From contig CALJES010000002.1 in the NCBI GenBank assembly GCA_938074205.1, positions 186,001-250,000 on the forward strand: a DNA stretch of 64,000 nt, written 5' to 3'. Source of the DNA: an uncultured bacterium (lineage in GTDB: Bacteria > Armatimonadota > UBA5829). Made by a program: the position numbers and the translations under genes. The notes below the pieces were generated by a model that saw nothing but the letters and a program-made list of their open reading frames with translations, was not told the DNA's origin and made no database searches. Each line of letters starts with the position of its first letter. The first letter of the stretch is position 1. Of the stretch, positions 8,008 to 15,623 are shown piece by piece.

Positions 8008-9672
8008 GTGGTAATCGATGTAGACATACTGGTATTGGGCACAGGTATTGCCGGACTTAGCTTTGCTCTTCACGCTTCCAAGTGTGGTCGGGTGGCGCTT
8101 GTGACAAAGAAGCGCGATACCGAATCCAATACCAACTACGCGCAAGGCGGCGTAGCCGCCGTAATGGATCCAGACGACAGCTTCGAAGCACACATTCGCG
8201 ACACCCTCACAACTGGAGTTGGTCTTTGCCATGAGGACGCAGTGGAGATACTAGTCCACGAGGGTCCAGATCGAGTTAAAGAACTCATAGAGCTTGGGGT
8301 GAGGTTTACGCGAAACAATAAAGCCAAAAACCCTCTGCGTCTTCACCTAGGCCGCGAGGGCGGTCATTCTGCTAGACGTATCGTTCACGCAGCAGATTTG
8401 ACCGGACGTGAAATAGAAAGAGCCCTCGTTGCTCAGGTCAAAGCTAACCACGATATTCGCCTCTTCGAGCACGACCACGCTATAGATCTGATAGTAGACA
8501 GGATAGGCGGCAAGAGTATTTGCAGAGGAGCATACGTGCTAGATTCTGAGACCGGCGATGTTACGGCATTCAGAGCGAAGGTTACAATGCTTGCCACAGG
8601 TGGTCTTGGCCGGGTGTACCTTCACACGACGAATCCTGAAATCGCGACTGGCGATGGAGTAGCAATGGCATATCGAGCTGGCGCTGTCATCGCGAATATG
8701 GAGTTCATCCAGTTTCATCCCACGACTCTTTACCATACCGGTGCAAGATCATTCTTGATTTCAGAGGCGGTGCGCGGTGAAGGCGGCATCTTGAGACTGA
8801 GCAATGGCGATACATTTATGGAAAAGTATCACGAGATGGGCAATTTGGCGCCTAGGGACGTCGTTGCAAGGGCTATCGATGCCGAGCTGAAAAAAAGTGG
8901 TGACGAGTGCGTGTATTTAGATGTTACGCACCTGTCACCTGATTTCATAAAGGAGCATTTTCCACACATTTACGAGACCTGCCTCAGCGTGGGTATAGAC
9001 ATCACCAAAGAATGGATACCGATCGTGCCAGCTGCCCACTATGCTTGTGGCGGAGTTCTTACTGACACGAATGGTCGTACAAGCATTGATAACCTATATG
9101 CATGCGGCGAAGTGGCTTGTACTGGGGTGCACGGGGCCAATCGACTTGCCAGTAATTCGCTGCTTGAGGCTATTGTCTTTGCTCGGAGAGCTGCGCTGGA
9201 CGCGCAAGAACGGATAGACAAGATTTCATTCGGCGAGGTTCAAGAATTTCCTATGGACAAACACTCATATGTGATCCCAGAGGAGCAGTTAGACGAGCTC
9301 ACTCTAAAGCTTCGCACGGCAATGTGGAAATACGTGGGTATAGTAAGAACAGACGAACGCTTGCTGAGAGCTCAGCAGATAATAGAAAATATTCGAGAAC
9401 GTGCTGAAGAGCTATACGAGTTCGGCAAGCTGTCTCCTAAACTCCTGGAGCTTAGGAATATGGCACAAACTGCGGAACTCATCGTGCTTTCAGCTCTGTG
9501 GCGGAAGGAAAGCAGAGGTCTACATTATAACCTAGACTATCCTTATACTGACGATCTCAACTTCAAACGTGATACTCTCCTCGTGAGAAATGGCGAGGTG
9601 CCGGAACAACTGGTGTCGCCACCGATCCCATCAGGTATGACTCAGAGCGCACGCCTACAAAGCCCGCTATAG
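8008..9672 (+). CDS. nadB: L-aspartate oxidase
   Basis: NadB oxidises L-aspartate to iminoaspartate, the first step of de novo NAD synthesis. The 554-residue flavoprotein has the FAD-binding GTGIAGLSFALHASK near the N-terminus, YAQGGVAAVMDPDDS, the HSARRIVHAADLTG active-site region, EFIQFHPTTLY, and the C-terminal FAD motif HGANRLASNSLLEAIVF. The helical C-terminal domain carries MWKYVGIVR. The GTG start has no strong SD and lies 7 bases after hemC, suggesting coupling. nadA and nadC are not nearby. The stop codon sits in the loop of a hairpin shared with the convergent gene. Confidence 0.96.
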   Translation: MVIDVDILVLGTGIAGLSFALHASKCGRVALVTKKRDTESNTNYAQGGVAAVMDPDDSFEAHIRDTLTTGVGLCHEDAVEILVHEGPDRVKELIELGVRFTRNNKAKNPLRLHLGREGGHSARRIVHAADLTGREIERALVAQVKANHDIRLFEHDHAIDLIVDRIGGKSICRGAYVLDSETGDVTAFRAKVTMLATGGLGRVYLHTTNPEIATGDGVAMAYRAGAVIANMEFIQFHPTTLYHTGARSFLISEAVRGEGGILRLSNGDTFMEKYHEMGNLAPRDVVARAIDAELKKSGDECVYLDVTHLSPDFIKEHFPHIYETCLSVGIDITKEWIPIVPAAHYACGGVLTDTNGRTSIDNLYACGEVACTGVHGANRLASNSLLEAIVFARRAALDAQERIDKISFGEVQEFPMDKHSYVIPEEQLDELTLKLRTAMWKYVGIVRTDERLLRAQQIIENIRERAEELYEFGKLSPKLLELRNMAQTAELIVLSALWRKESRGLHYNLDYPYTDDLNFKRDTLLVRNGEVPEQLVSPPIPSGMTQSARLQSPL

Positions 9673-9678
9673 AGCGGG
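9663..9678. terminator. Hairpin at overlapping convergent stops
   Basis: CCCGCT (9663-9668) and AGCGGG (9673-9678) flank ATAG. The palindrome holds the TAG stops of both nadB (plus) and the amidohydrolase (minus). It could act as a small two-way 3' end, but there is no clear T-run. Confidence 0.4.
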
Positions 9679-10503
9679 ATTCTTGCGCTCTAAGCAGTTT
9701 CCCAACAATTCCCTTGCGTTTCGCCAGAAGATTCGCTCTAGTTCTGTGTCGTTAAGGCCAAGTGCTTGGAGACGCTGAATATCGCTTTCGGCGCTTCCAA
9801 ATGGCGAATCCGTGGCAAACAGCACGTGTTCCGGGTCGTGCTGCCGGATAAATTTCAGAAAGCGTTCGTCGGGAAAATGGTCATGTGAACACGCTGATGT
9901 ATCGAAATACACGTTCTTTCCTAACAGATATGTCTCGACCTCATCCCACATCAGGTAACCGCCCATGTGGGCAGCAATCATGGTCAGGTTAGGAAAATCT
10001 CGATGCACTCTCGCTAATCGTTCCGGCGTTGCTCTGATTTCTTCAGTCGGCGCTAGCTCATTTCCGGCGTGGAACATGACTATGAGCCTGCCCTGTGCTG
10101 CTTCGTAGATCGGGTACATTCTGGTGTTATCATCAACATATGTTCCTTGCCAGTTGGCTTGTATTTTGATACCCGGCAGGCCAAGAGAGATTATCCGTTC
10201 TACTTCCTCAGCTACATTTTCGCAATCGGGATGTATGGCCGCAAAGCTTATGATTCCTGGTTCCTCGCGACTCGCAGCCCATTCGTTAATGCTTTTTACT
10301 TGACTAGGTTTTGTGGCCACAGGTTGGATAACTGAGTAGCTTACACCGCAGGCTTTCATATGCTCGACGAGTCCCGACACTGTGCCATCGGTTATAGCCG
10401 GCACACCATACGTCGCGATAAGATTCTGAAGAGCCCGCTGAGCCAACTCATCCGGAAATGCGTGTACATGAAAGTCCACTATTTGGTATCTTAATTTAGT
10501 CAT
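9667..10503 (-). CDS. Amidohydrolase-2-family metal-dependent hydrolase
   Basis: A 278-residue TIM-barrel hydrolase of the Amidohydrolase_2 (PF04909) type. It has the metal-binding DFHVHAF near the N-terminus, a second-strand MFHAG histidine, AAHMGG, and a late DSPFG aspartate. Such proteins hydrolyse or decarboxylate small organic acids; the substrate cannot be read from the sequence. ATG 10503 is preferred over an upstream in-frame start because an extended -10 element ends 6 bases before it, which would place transcription at the start codon. It is convergent with nadB, overlapping it by 6 bases. Confidence 0.82.
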   Translation of the reverse strand: MTKLRYQIVDFHVHAFPDELAQRALQNLIATYGVPAITDGTVSGLVEHMKACGVSYSVIQPVATKPSQVKSINEWAASREEPGIISFAAIHPDCENVAEEVERIISLGLPGIKIQANWQGTYVDDNTRMYPIYEAAQGRLIVMFHAGNELAPTEEIRATPERLARVHRDFPNLTMIAAHMGGYLMWDEVETYLLGKNVYFDTSACSHDHFPDERFLKFIRQHDPEHVLFATDSPFGSAESDIQRLQALGLNDTELERIFWRNARELLGNCLERKNPAL

Positions 10504-10509
10504 AGTGAA

Positions 10510-10518
10510 ATTGTAACA
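10510..10518 (-). promoter_or_regulatory. Extended -10 promoter, probably leaderless
   Basis: Read leftward the sequence is TGTTACAAT, an extended -10 (TGn plus TACAAT), followed by exactly six bases and then the amidohydrolase ATG. No SD is present. No good -35 is visible, as is common with extended -10 promoters. Confidence 0.55.
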
Positions 10519-10647
10519 CAACCTATATGCACGTCGTAGCACCAGGAAGGACATTGGGCGAGCGATGTCTAACCACTTGTTGCGCAAGCGGCAGAAACTC
10601 GCGTGCACGCTTCGCAGGTGCTGGATGCGGGTGCAGGAGGAGATCAG

Positions 10648-10878
10648 TTGATCGACCTGAAGGACATAGCGGCGAGGCTTGATGCAGAAGAAAAGATGAA
10701 ACTCAGGTATCGCTTTCCTGTAAACTTGCCTGACGGGGAGGTACGCTACGAGGTCCGAGAGGATCGTCTCTTGGACGTTGCTGAGGAGGCTCGGATCTTG
10801 TATGTCTCCCGCGGTGGGGAGGTTCTCTGGGTCAAGCTGGAGGAAGCGATCGAGGTTATTCCGGACACAGGCGATTGA
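10648..10878 (+). CDS. Small acidic protein of unknown function
   Basis: A 76-residue soluble protein (MIDLKDIAARLDAEEKMKLR...) rich in Glu, Asp and Arg with an alternating pattern that suggests a small alpha/beta fold; no family recognised. The TTG start at 10648 is chosen because AGGAGGAG (10635-10642) lies 5 bases upstream; an in-frame GTG at 10603 has none. Its stop overlaps the TTG of another short frame (TTGA). It is transcribed divergently from the amidohydrolase. Confidence 0.6.
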   Translation: MIDLKDIAARLDAEEKMKLRYRFPVNLPDGEVRYEVREDRLLDVAEEARILYVSRGGEVLWVKLEEAIEVIPDTGD

Positions 10879-11000
10879 GTCTTATTGTGTGTTTCCGGGC
10901 TGCCATGCTTACTTTACTGGCGCTGCCAGAGCACGTTAGTCTTGCCGCCCCCAATATACCCTGGTCAAGCGCGCTGGCGAAGCAAATCTCAACGCTGTAG
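10875..11000 (+). CDS. Possible 41-residue secreted peptide
   Basis: The frame opens with TTG overlapping the stop of the previous gene by 4 bases, like the fliS/fliT and pstA/pstB junctions here. The product begins with a positively charged, then hydrophobic stretch (FRAAMLTLLALP...VSLAAPNIPW) that resembles a signal peptide with an Ala-x-Ala-like end, and stops soon afterwards. It may be a tiny exported peptide, or the truncated start of a lost secreted protein. No homologue is recognised. Confidence 0.3.
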   Translation: MSLIVCFRAAMLTLLALPEHVSLAAPNIPWSSALAKQISTL

Positions 11001-11030
11001 GATGGCGAATCGAAGCACCGAGGAAGAGTG

Positions 11031-11699
11031 CTAAGCGTTGAATACTTCCGGCTGATGCCGGACAATTTCACCTTCAACCATGTATATTACGTCCTCTGCA
11101 ATGTTGGTTGCCTGATCGGCTATTCGCTCAAGATGCCGCGAAGCCGAAAGCCAATGAATTGCCTCCGCTACGTGTTCGGGGTACGACTTTATGTAATCTT
11201 GAACCACTGTAAACATATTCCTATTCATCTCATCGACGTCATCGTCCCGTGTGCGTACCTGCCTAGCCAGGGATGAGTCTGAATTCACCAACGCGTCCAA
11301 GCTGCATTTAAGCATATACTTCGTCAAGTCAGCCATCGTTCGGAGGTCCAATTCGAGATCGATAGGAGGCTTTTGCGATAGATAAACCGCGCGCTCCGAT
11401 ATGTCTACCGCAAGGTCGCCTATGCGTTCAAGATCGTTGTTCATTTTGAGTACAGCGATCACGTACCTTAGGTCTACAGCCACTGGCTGGTGCAGAGCCA
11501 GAATCTTAAGACATTCTTCTTCGATCTCGACTTCTAGGTGGTCAAGAGCTTCGTCATGGTCGATCACTTCCTGCGCCTGTTTTATGTTTCTCGACATCAG
11601 TGCTTCTACCGATTTCCTGACAGCTTCTTCTACTTCGGCTCCCATGTACAGAATTCGCCGTCTTAGCTTTTCAATTTCTTTGTGCAAATGAGTCGTCAT
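11031..11699 (-). CDS. phoU: Phosphate transport regulator PhoU
   Basis: PhoU is a cytoplasmic three-helix-bundle protein that links the Pst transporter to the PhoR kinase and lowers kinase signalling when phosphate is plentiful. The 222-residue product has two PhoU repeats with the metal-binding E/DxxxD patterns (HLEVEIEEECLKILALHQPVAVDLR..., MNNDLERIGDLAVDIS; second repeat ASRHLERIADQATNIAEDVIYM). The ATG has AAGGAGC about 7 bases upstream. It is the last gene of the pst operon, 39 bases after pstB. Confidence 0.97.
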   Translation of the reverse strand: MTTHLHKEIEKLRRRILYMGAEVEEAVRKSVEALMSRNIKQAQEVIDHDEALDHLEVEIEEECLKILALHQPVAVDLRYVIAVLKMNNDLERIGDLAVDISERAVYLSQKPPIDLELDLRTMADLTKYMLKCSLDALVNSDSSLARQVRTRDDDVDEMNRNMFTVVQDYIKSYPEHVAEAIHWLSASRHLERIADQATNIAEDVIYMVEGEIVRHQPEVFNA

Positions 11700-11738
11700 G
11701 TGGTTGCTCCTTTGATAATTAAGGACTTTTGATATCTG

Positions 11739-12512
11739 CTAACCGAATCTGCCGGTTATGTAATCCTCGGTTTGTTTCTTTTGTGGGCGAGTAAAGATAT
11801 CCGTGGTTCTGCCGAACTCCACAACTTCGCCGTTATAGAAGAAAGCCGTGTAGTCCGATACGCGCGCTGCTTGCTGCATATTATGAGTTACAATGACTAT
11901 TGTGTAGTCGCTCTTGAGTGCAAATATTAGGTCCTCAATCTTCGCTGTACCTACTGGATCGATTGCAGAAGCAGGTTCGTCCATCAAAATAACCTCGGGT
12001 TCCACAGCTATTGCGCGTGCTATGCACAAACGCTGCTGCTGGCCACCCGATAGGTGAGTTCCGGGCTCATACAACTTGTCAGCCACCTCATCCCACAGCG
12101 CAGCGTCCCGCAGTGCCTTCTCCACCCGGGCCTCGAGTTCGCTTCGTGACAGTTTCGCTTTCAAGCGCAGGCCGTAAGCAACGTTGTCAAAGATGGACAT
12201 CGGAAACGGAGTAGGTCTTTGAAAGATCATCCCCACTCGCATGCGTAGTTGGATAAGATCTACGGATGGGTCAAGAATGTTTTTTCCATCCAAGAGTATC
12301 TCGCCTGTCGCAGTTTGACCCTTGTACATTTCGTAGATTCTGTTATAACAACGGATATGCGTGGACTTGCCGCATCCGGAGGGCCCTATTATGGCGGTTA
12401 CAGCCTTTTCGGCAATGTCCAGATTGTTGTCTTTCAGTGCTTGTTGACTGCCGTAGTAAAAGTTGAGGTGTCGAACCGATATCTTCGGCCTCTGGACAAG
12501 TCCTTCAGTCAA
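11739..12512 (-). CDS. pstB: Phosphate ABC transporter ATP-binding protein PstB
   Basis: PstB powers high-affinity phosphate import by PstSCAB. With the TTG start at 12512 it has 257 residues, the normal length: Walker [10 protein letters not shown] at 43-51, signature LSGGQQQR at about 154-161, Walker B VILMDEP at about 174-180, then the switch histidine in IVTHNMQQA. The TTG overlaps the pstA stop by four bases (TTGA) and has CGGAGG 8 bases before it; a longer in-frame ATG would overlap pstA by 91 bases. Residues after Walker A (HIRCYNRI) and in the D-loop (ASAIDPVGT) differ slightly from the usual PstB consensus. Confidence 0.96.
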   Translation of the reverse strand: MTEGLVQRPKISVRHLNFYYGSQQALKDNNLDIAEKAVTAIIGPSGCGKSTHIRCYNRIYEMYKGQTATGEILLDGKNILDPSVDLIQLRMRVGMIFQRPTPFPMSIFDNVAYGLRLKAKLSRSELEARVEKALRDAALWDEVADKLYEPGTHLSGGQQQRLCIARAIAVEPEVILMDEPASAIDPVGTAKIEDLIFALKSDYTIVIVTHNMQQAARVSDYTAFFYNGEVVEFGRTTDIFTRPQKKQTEDYITGRFG

Positions 12513-13360
12513 CTTGTCAACCTCCGTTCGCGCGCTAGTGCTCTGGCTGCGAGGTTCATTATCAGCACGGCCGCCGTTATTAGGAGCGATGCTCCCCAAG
12601 CCTTGGCCTGCCAGTCCGCGTATGGTGACATCGCGTAATTGAAAATAGTCACAGTTAGATTTGCCATTGGTTTATCCAAGGCAAGACTCCAATACGGGCT
12701 GTTCAGGGTTGTGAAAAGCAGGGGAGCAGTTTCGCCGCTCACACGTGCCACTGCAAGTATGATGCCGGTGAGCATTCCCGATCTCGCGGCGCGAAATACA
12801 ACTTGGACTATCATATTGTGTTCTGGTGCGCCCAGAGCAAGGGCCGATTCGCGTAGGGAGTTTGGTACAAGCCTTAGCATGTCCTCAGTGGTACGCGCAA
12901 CTATAGGCAACATGATTGTGGCGAGTGCTACCGATCCTGCCAGACCCGAAAACCGTCCCATTGGTATAACAATAAGGGTATAAACGAATACGCCTATCAC
13001 AATAGATGGTGCTCCCATAAGGGTATTGGCGCAGAACCTAATGGCAGTGGCAAGACGGGTTTCTCTGCCGAACTCAGCAACATATGTGCCCGCCAAAATC
13101 CCTATTGGCACGCCCATCAAGGTGGCGACTAGGGTAATAATAAAGGTTCCTGCTATTGCATTTGACACGCCGCCGCCGAGTTCTCCAGGCGGTGCAGGCA
13201 ACCGCGTAAAGAATTCCCAGTCGATTGCTGTAATTCCACGTTGAACTACCACGCCCAATATCCAAAGTAGCATTCCTATACCTGCTACTGCAGCTGCACC
13301 TGCAACGCCTGTCACAACGCCATTGACGATTTTTCTGAGAACGATTGATCGCTTCTTCAT
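12509..13360 (-). CDS. pstA: Phosphate ABC transporter permease PstA
   Basis: One of the two membrane permeases of the phosphate importer. The 283-residue protein has about six transmembrane helices and the permease EAA-type loop ([26 protein letters not shown]) that contacts PstB. It starts with an ATG overlapping the pstC stop by 4 bases (ATGA) and ends with a TTGA overlap into pstB, so pstC-pstA-pstB are tightly coupled. Confidence 0.96.
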   Translation of the reverse strand: MKKRSIVLRKIVNGVVTGVAGAAAVAGIGMLLWILGVVVQRGITAIDWEFFTRLPAPPGELGGGVSNAIAGTFIITLVATLMGVPIGILAGTYVAEFGRETRLATAIRFCANTLMGAPSIVIGVFVYTLIVIPMGRFSGLAGSVALATIMLPIVARTTEDMLRLVPNSLRESALALGAPEHNMIVQVVFRAARSGMLTGIILAVARVSGETAPLLFTTLNSPYWSLALDKPMANLTVTIFNYAMSPYADWQAKAWGASLLITAAVLIMNLAARALARERRLTS

Positions 13361-14334
13361 TGTGTTCCCATTCTAACAGCTGCAGCTCTTAGCCACAGTT
13401 GTGCAATTAGCTGAAATGCCGATGCCATCAGAAAAAGCACAAGTCCTAGTTCTACCAATGCGCTTAGGTAGAGCGGTTCGGAAGCTTCTGTGAACTCGTT
13501 TGCTAGGGTGGACGCGATCGTGTTGCCGCTAGCAAATAGCGAGACACTCAAGCTGTGGTCGTTACCGATAACGAATGTTACCGCCATAGTTTCTCCTATC
13601 GCTCTACCCAGCCCCAAGAATATCGCGCCTACCATACCAGCCCTACCATACTTCAAAGATACGTCTTTCGTAACTTCCCACGTAGTTGCGCCTAGTCCAT
13701 AGGCAGACTCTTTTAGTACTGGGGGTATCATTTCTAAGACATCACGCATCACCGACGAAACAAAGGGCAGTATCATGAGCGCGAGTATAACGCCAGCCGT
13801 AAGCATTCCTATTCCCATTGGCGGGCCTTGGAACAGAGGTGTGAAACCGAGATATTTTCCCATTACCGGCTGTACGTACCTTGCCATAAAGGGCGCCAGC
13901 ACAAACAAACCCCACATTCCGTATATTATGCTTGGAATGGCAGCCAGTAGTTCGATTGCGGTGCGGAAGAAACCGCTCAAGCCTTTCGGGCATAGTTCCA
14001 CAAGGAACAGGGCTATCACCAGACTCGTAGGTACCGCGATAACAAGGGCTATGAGTGTAGATACTGCCGTGCCATATATGCTGCTTAGGGCACCGAATTT
14101 GCCAGCGACTGGATCCCACTGTGCGGTTACGAGGAATCGCCAGCCAAGTGTGGCCATAGCTTGACTAGAGTTCAACAAGAGTTCAAATAGAATTGCGGCC
14201 ATGACCACAATGATTGAGCATCCACACAATCCGGCACAGCTGCGAAATACCTGGCTGGCTAGCTTCTGGTTCTGGCGAAGTCTTGTTCCTGGCATTGCAA
14301 CAATGATTTCAGAACCGCTAGCGCTGCTGGTCAT
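13357..14334 (-). CDS. pstC: Phosphate ABC transporter permease PstC
   Basis: The second permease of the importer, 325 residues with about six hydrophobic helices and a cytoplasmic coupling loop (LKESAYGLGATTWEVTKDVSLKYGRAG). The ATG at 14334 is preferred because AGGTG lies 4-5 bases upstream, after the pstS stop; a TTG six codons earlier lacks an SD. It follows pstS by 7 bases. Confidence 0.95.
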   Translation of the reverse strand: MTSSASGSEIIVAMPGTRLRQNQKLASQVFRSCAGLCGCSIIVVMAAILFELLLNSSQAMATLGWRFLVTAQWDPVAGKFGALSSIYGTAVSTLIALVIAVPTSLVIALFLVELCPKGLSGFFRTAIELLAAIPSIIYGMWGLFVLAPFMARYVQPVMGKYLGFTPLFQGPPMGIGMLTAGVILALMILPFVSSVMRDVLEMIPPVLKESAYGLGATTWEVTKDVSLKYGRAGMVGAIFLGLGRAIGETMAVTFVIGNDHSLSVSLFASGNTIASTLANEFTEASEPLYLSALVELGLVLFLMASAFQLIAQLWLRAAAVRMGTQ

Positions 14335-14341
14335 AAAACAC

Positions 14342-15415
14342 CTATTGCACAACTATTTCCGATTTCCATTTCTTGATTACTAGCTCGTATACTTCTTTGG
14401 GCATCGGCACATAGTGCAGATCCGAAGCCATCTGCTGGCCGTGCTTGTAGCACCATTCGAAGAAATCGAGCATGGCACGAGCAAGCTTCGGATCTTTTTG
14501 TTTCTTGTGGATGATTATATATGACGCGCCGGTGACGGGCCAGCTGTTTATTCCTGGTTGGTCGGTAAGCACTACGTAGAAGCCCGGAGCTTTTTCCCAC
14601 GCTGCATTTGCGGCTGCAGCTTGGAACGAGTCCGCACTGGGATCGACGTAATTTCCCGCTCGGTTTTTCAATCTCACGTGCCTCATTTTGTTTTGTAGAG
14701 CGTACGCATATTCGACGTAGCCAATTGAGCCCTCCAGTCGCTGCACGTACGCTGAAACTCCTTCATTACCCTTTCCAGCGACACCGACAGGCCAATTTAC
14801 AGCTTTGCCATATCCGATCTTAGAGTGCCATTCAGGGGAGACTTTGTCGAGGTAGTTTGTGAATATCCAAGTTGTACCGGATCCATCGGCTCGGTGCACA
14901 ACAGTTATGGCTTTGTCCGGGAACTTTACGCTTGGGTTCTCTTTTGCAATCGCAGGGTCGTTCCAACGCTTCACTTTGCCGAGGAATATGTCAGCTAGTA
15001 ATTTTCCAGACATTCTTAAGTTTCCAGATTTGATACCTGGGAGGTTAACAACTGGTACCACACCGCCGATAACCATTGGGAATTGAAACAGGCCAGCTTC
15101 AGCTAGTTCATCAGGGGTCAACGGCGAATCGGACGCACCGAAGTGTACAGTCCCGGCTTTGATCTGTTGAACTCCTCCTCCAGAGCCGATAGACTGGTAG
15201 TTCACCTTTACGCGGGTCAACTGATAGTACTCATCTGCCCATTTGGCATAGATTGGGTAGGGGAAAGTTGCGCCTGCGCCATTGATTGTGACTACGCCAG
15301 AACCATTTGATGATGTAGCTGGTTTTCCAGGCGGGGTTGCCTGCTTTGCGCAGCCCGAAAGCGCGAAAGGGATAACTACGATCAGAACTGCGAATACCTT
15401 AGCTTTAAGCATCAT
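14342..15415 (-). CDS. pstS: Phosphate-binding lipoprotein PstS
   Basis: The extracytoplasmic phosphate receptor of the Pst importer. A lipoprotein signal ends at LSGC with the lipidated Cys at residue 22, followed by a flexible Pro/Ser/Gly linker. The binding-protein fold starts at VTINGAGATFPYPIYAKWADEY, with the phosphate-contact motifs SIGSGGGVQQI, GASDSPLT and HRADGSGTTWIFTNYL. The 357-residue length is normal. AAGGAAG lies 5-6 bases before the ATG. It is the first gene of pstS-C-A-B-phoU and has a Pho-box-like repeat upstream. Confidence 0.97.
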   Translation of the reverse strand: MMLKAKVFAVLIVVIPFALSGCAKQATPPGKPATSSNGSGVVTINGAGATFPYPIYAKWADEYYQLTRVKVNYQSIGSGGGVQQIKAGTVHFGASDSPLTPDELAEAGLFQFPMVIGGVVPVVNLPGIKSGNLRMSGKLLADIFLGKVKRWNDPAIAKENPSVKFPDKAITVVHRADGSGTTWIFTNYLDKVSPEWHSKIGYGKAVNWPVGVAGKGNEGVSAYVQRLEGSIGYVEYAYALQNKMRHVRLKNRAGNYVDPSADSFQAAAANAAWEKAPGFYVVLTDQPGINSWPVTGASYIIIHKKQKDPKLARAMLDFFEWCYKHGQQMASDLHYVPMPKEVYELVIKKWKSEIVVQ

Positions 15416-15551
15416 GGTTTCTTCCTTTCTATTAGCATTAATTGCCGCGTCGTAAAAAAGCTGCCTGCAACGAGCCTAAGGTTTACAACTCAACATGAGA
15501 CCTGGTTTCGTTTAGCGGTTTAAAACCATTTGGTGTCTTGTCCCAGGTAAA

Positions 15552-15594
15552 ATGGTACCTTCGTTTTGTTAGATATCTGTTAGGAAACTGTTAG
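15552..15594 (-). promoter_or_regulatory. Triple Pho-box-like repeat and -10 of the pst operon
   Basis: Three copies of TGTTAG at 15567-15572, 15578-15583 and 15589-15594 (CTAACA on the transcribed strand) recur with an exact 11-base period. This matches the spacing of PhoB/PhoP sites (E. coli CTGTCAT units; B. subtilis TTAACA-like units). On the minus strand a -10-like TACCAT (15552-15557) follows the last unit by 9 bases, with no -35, as in activator-dependent Pho promoters. The genes' own PhoB is the obvious candidate binder. Confidence 0.75.
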
Positions 15595-15623
15595 TAATGC
15601 GCAATTCTTGTATAGGGGCTGTT

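Noticed and set aside
8002-9221. Several minus-strand frames inside nadB
   Set aside because: They are antisense shadows of a clearly conserved gene, without start signals.
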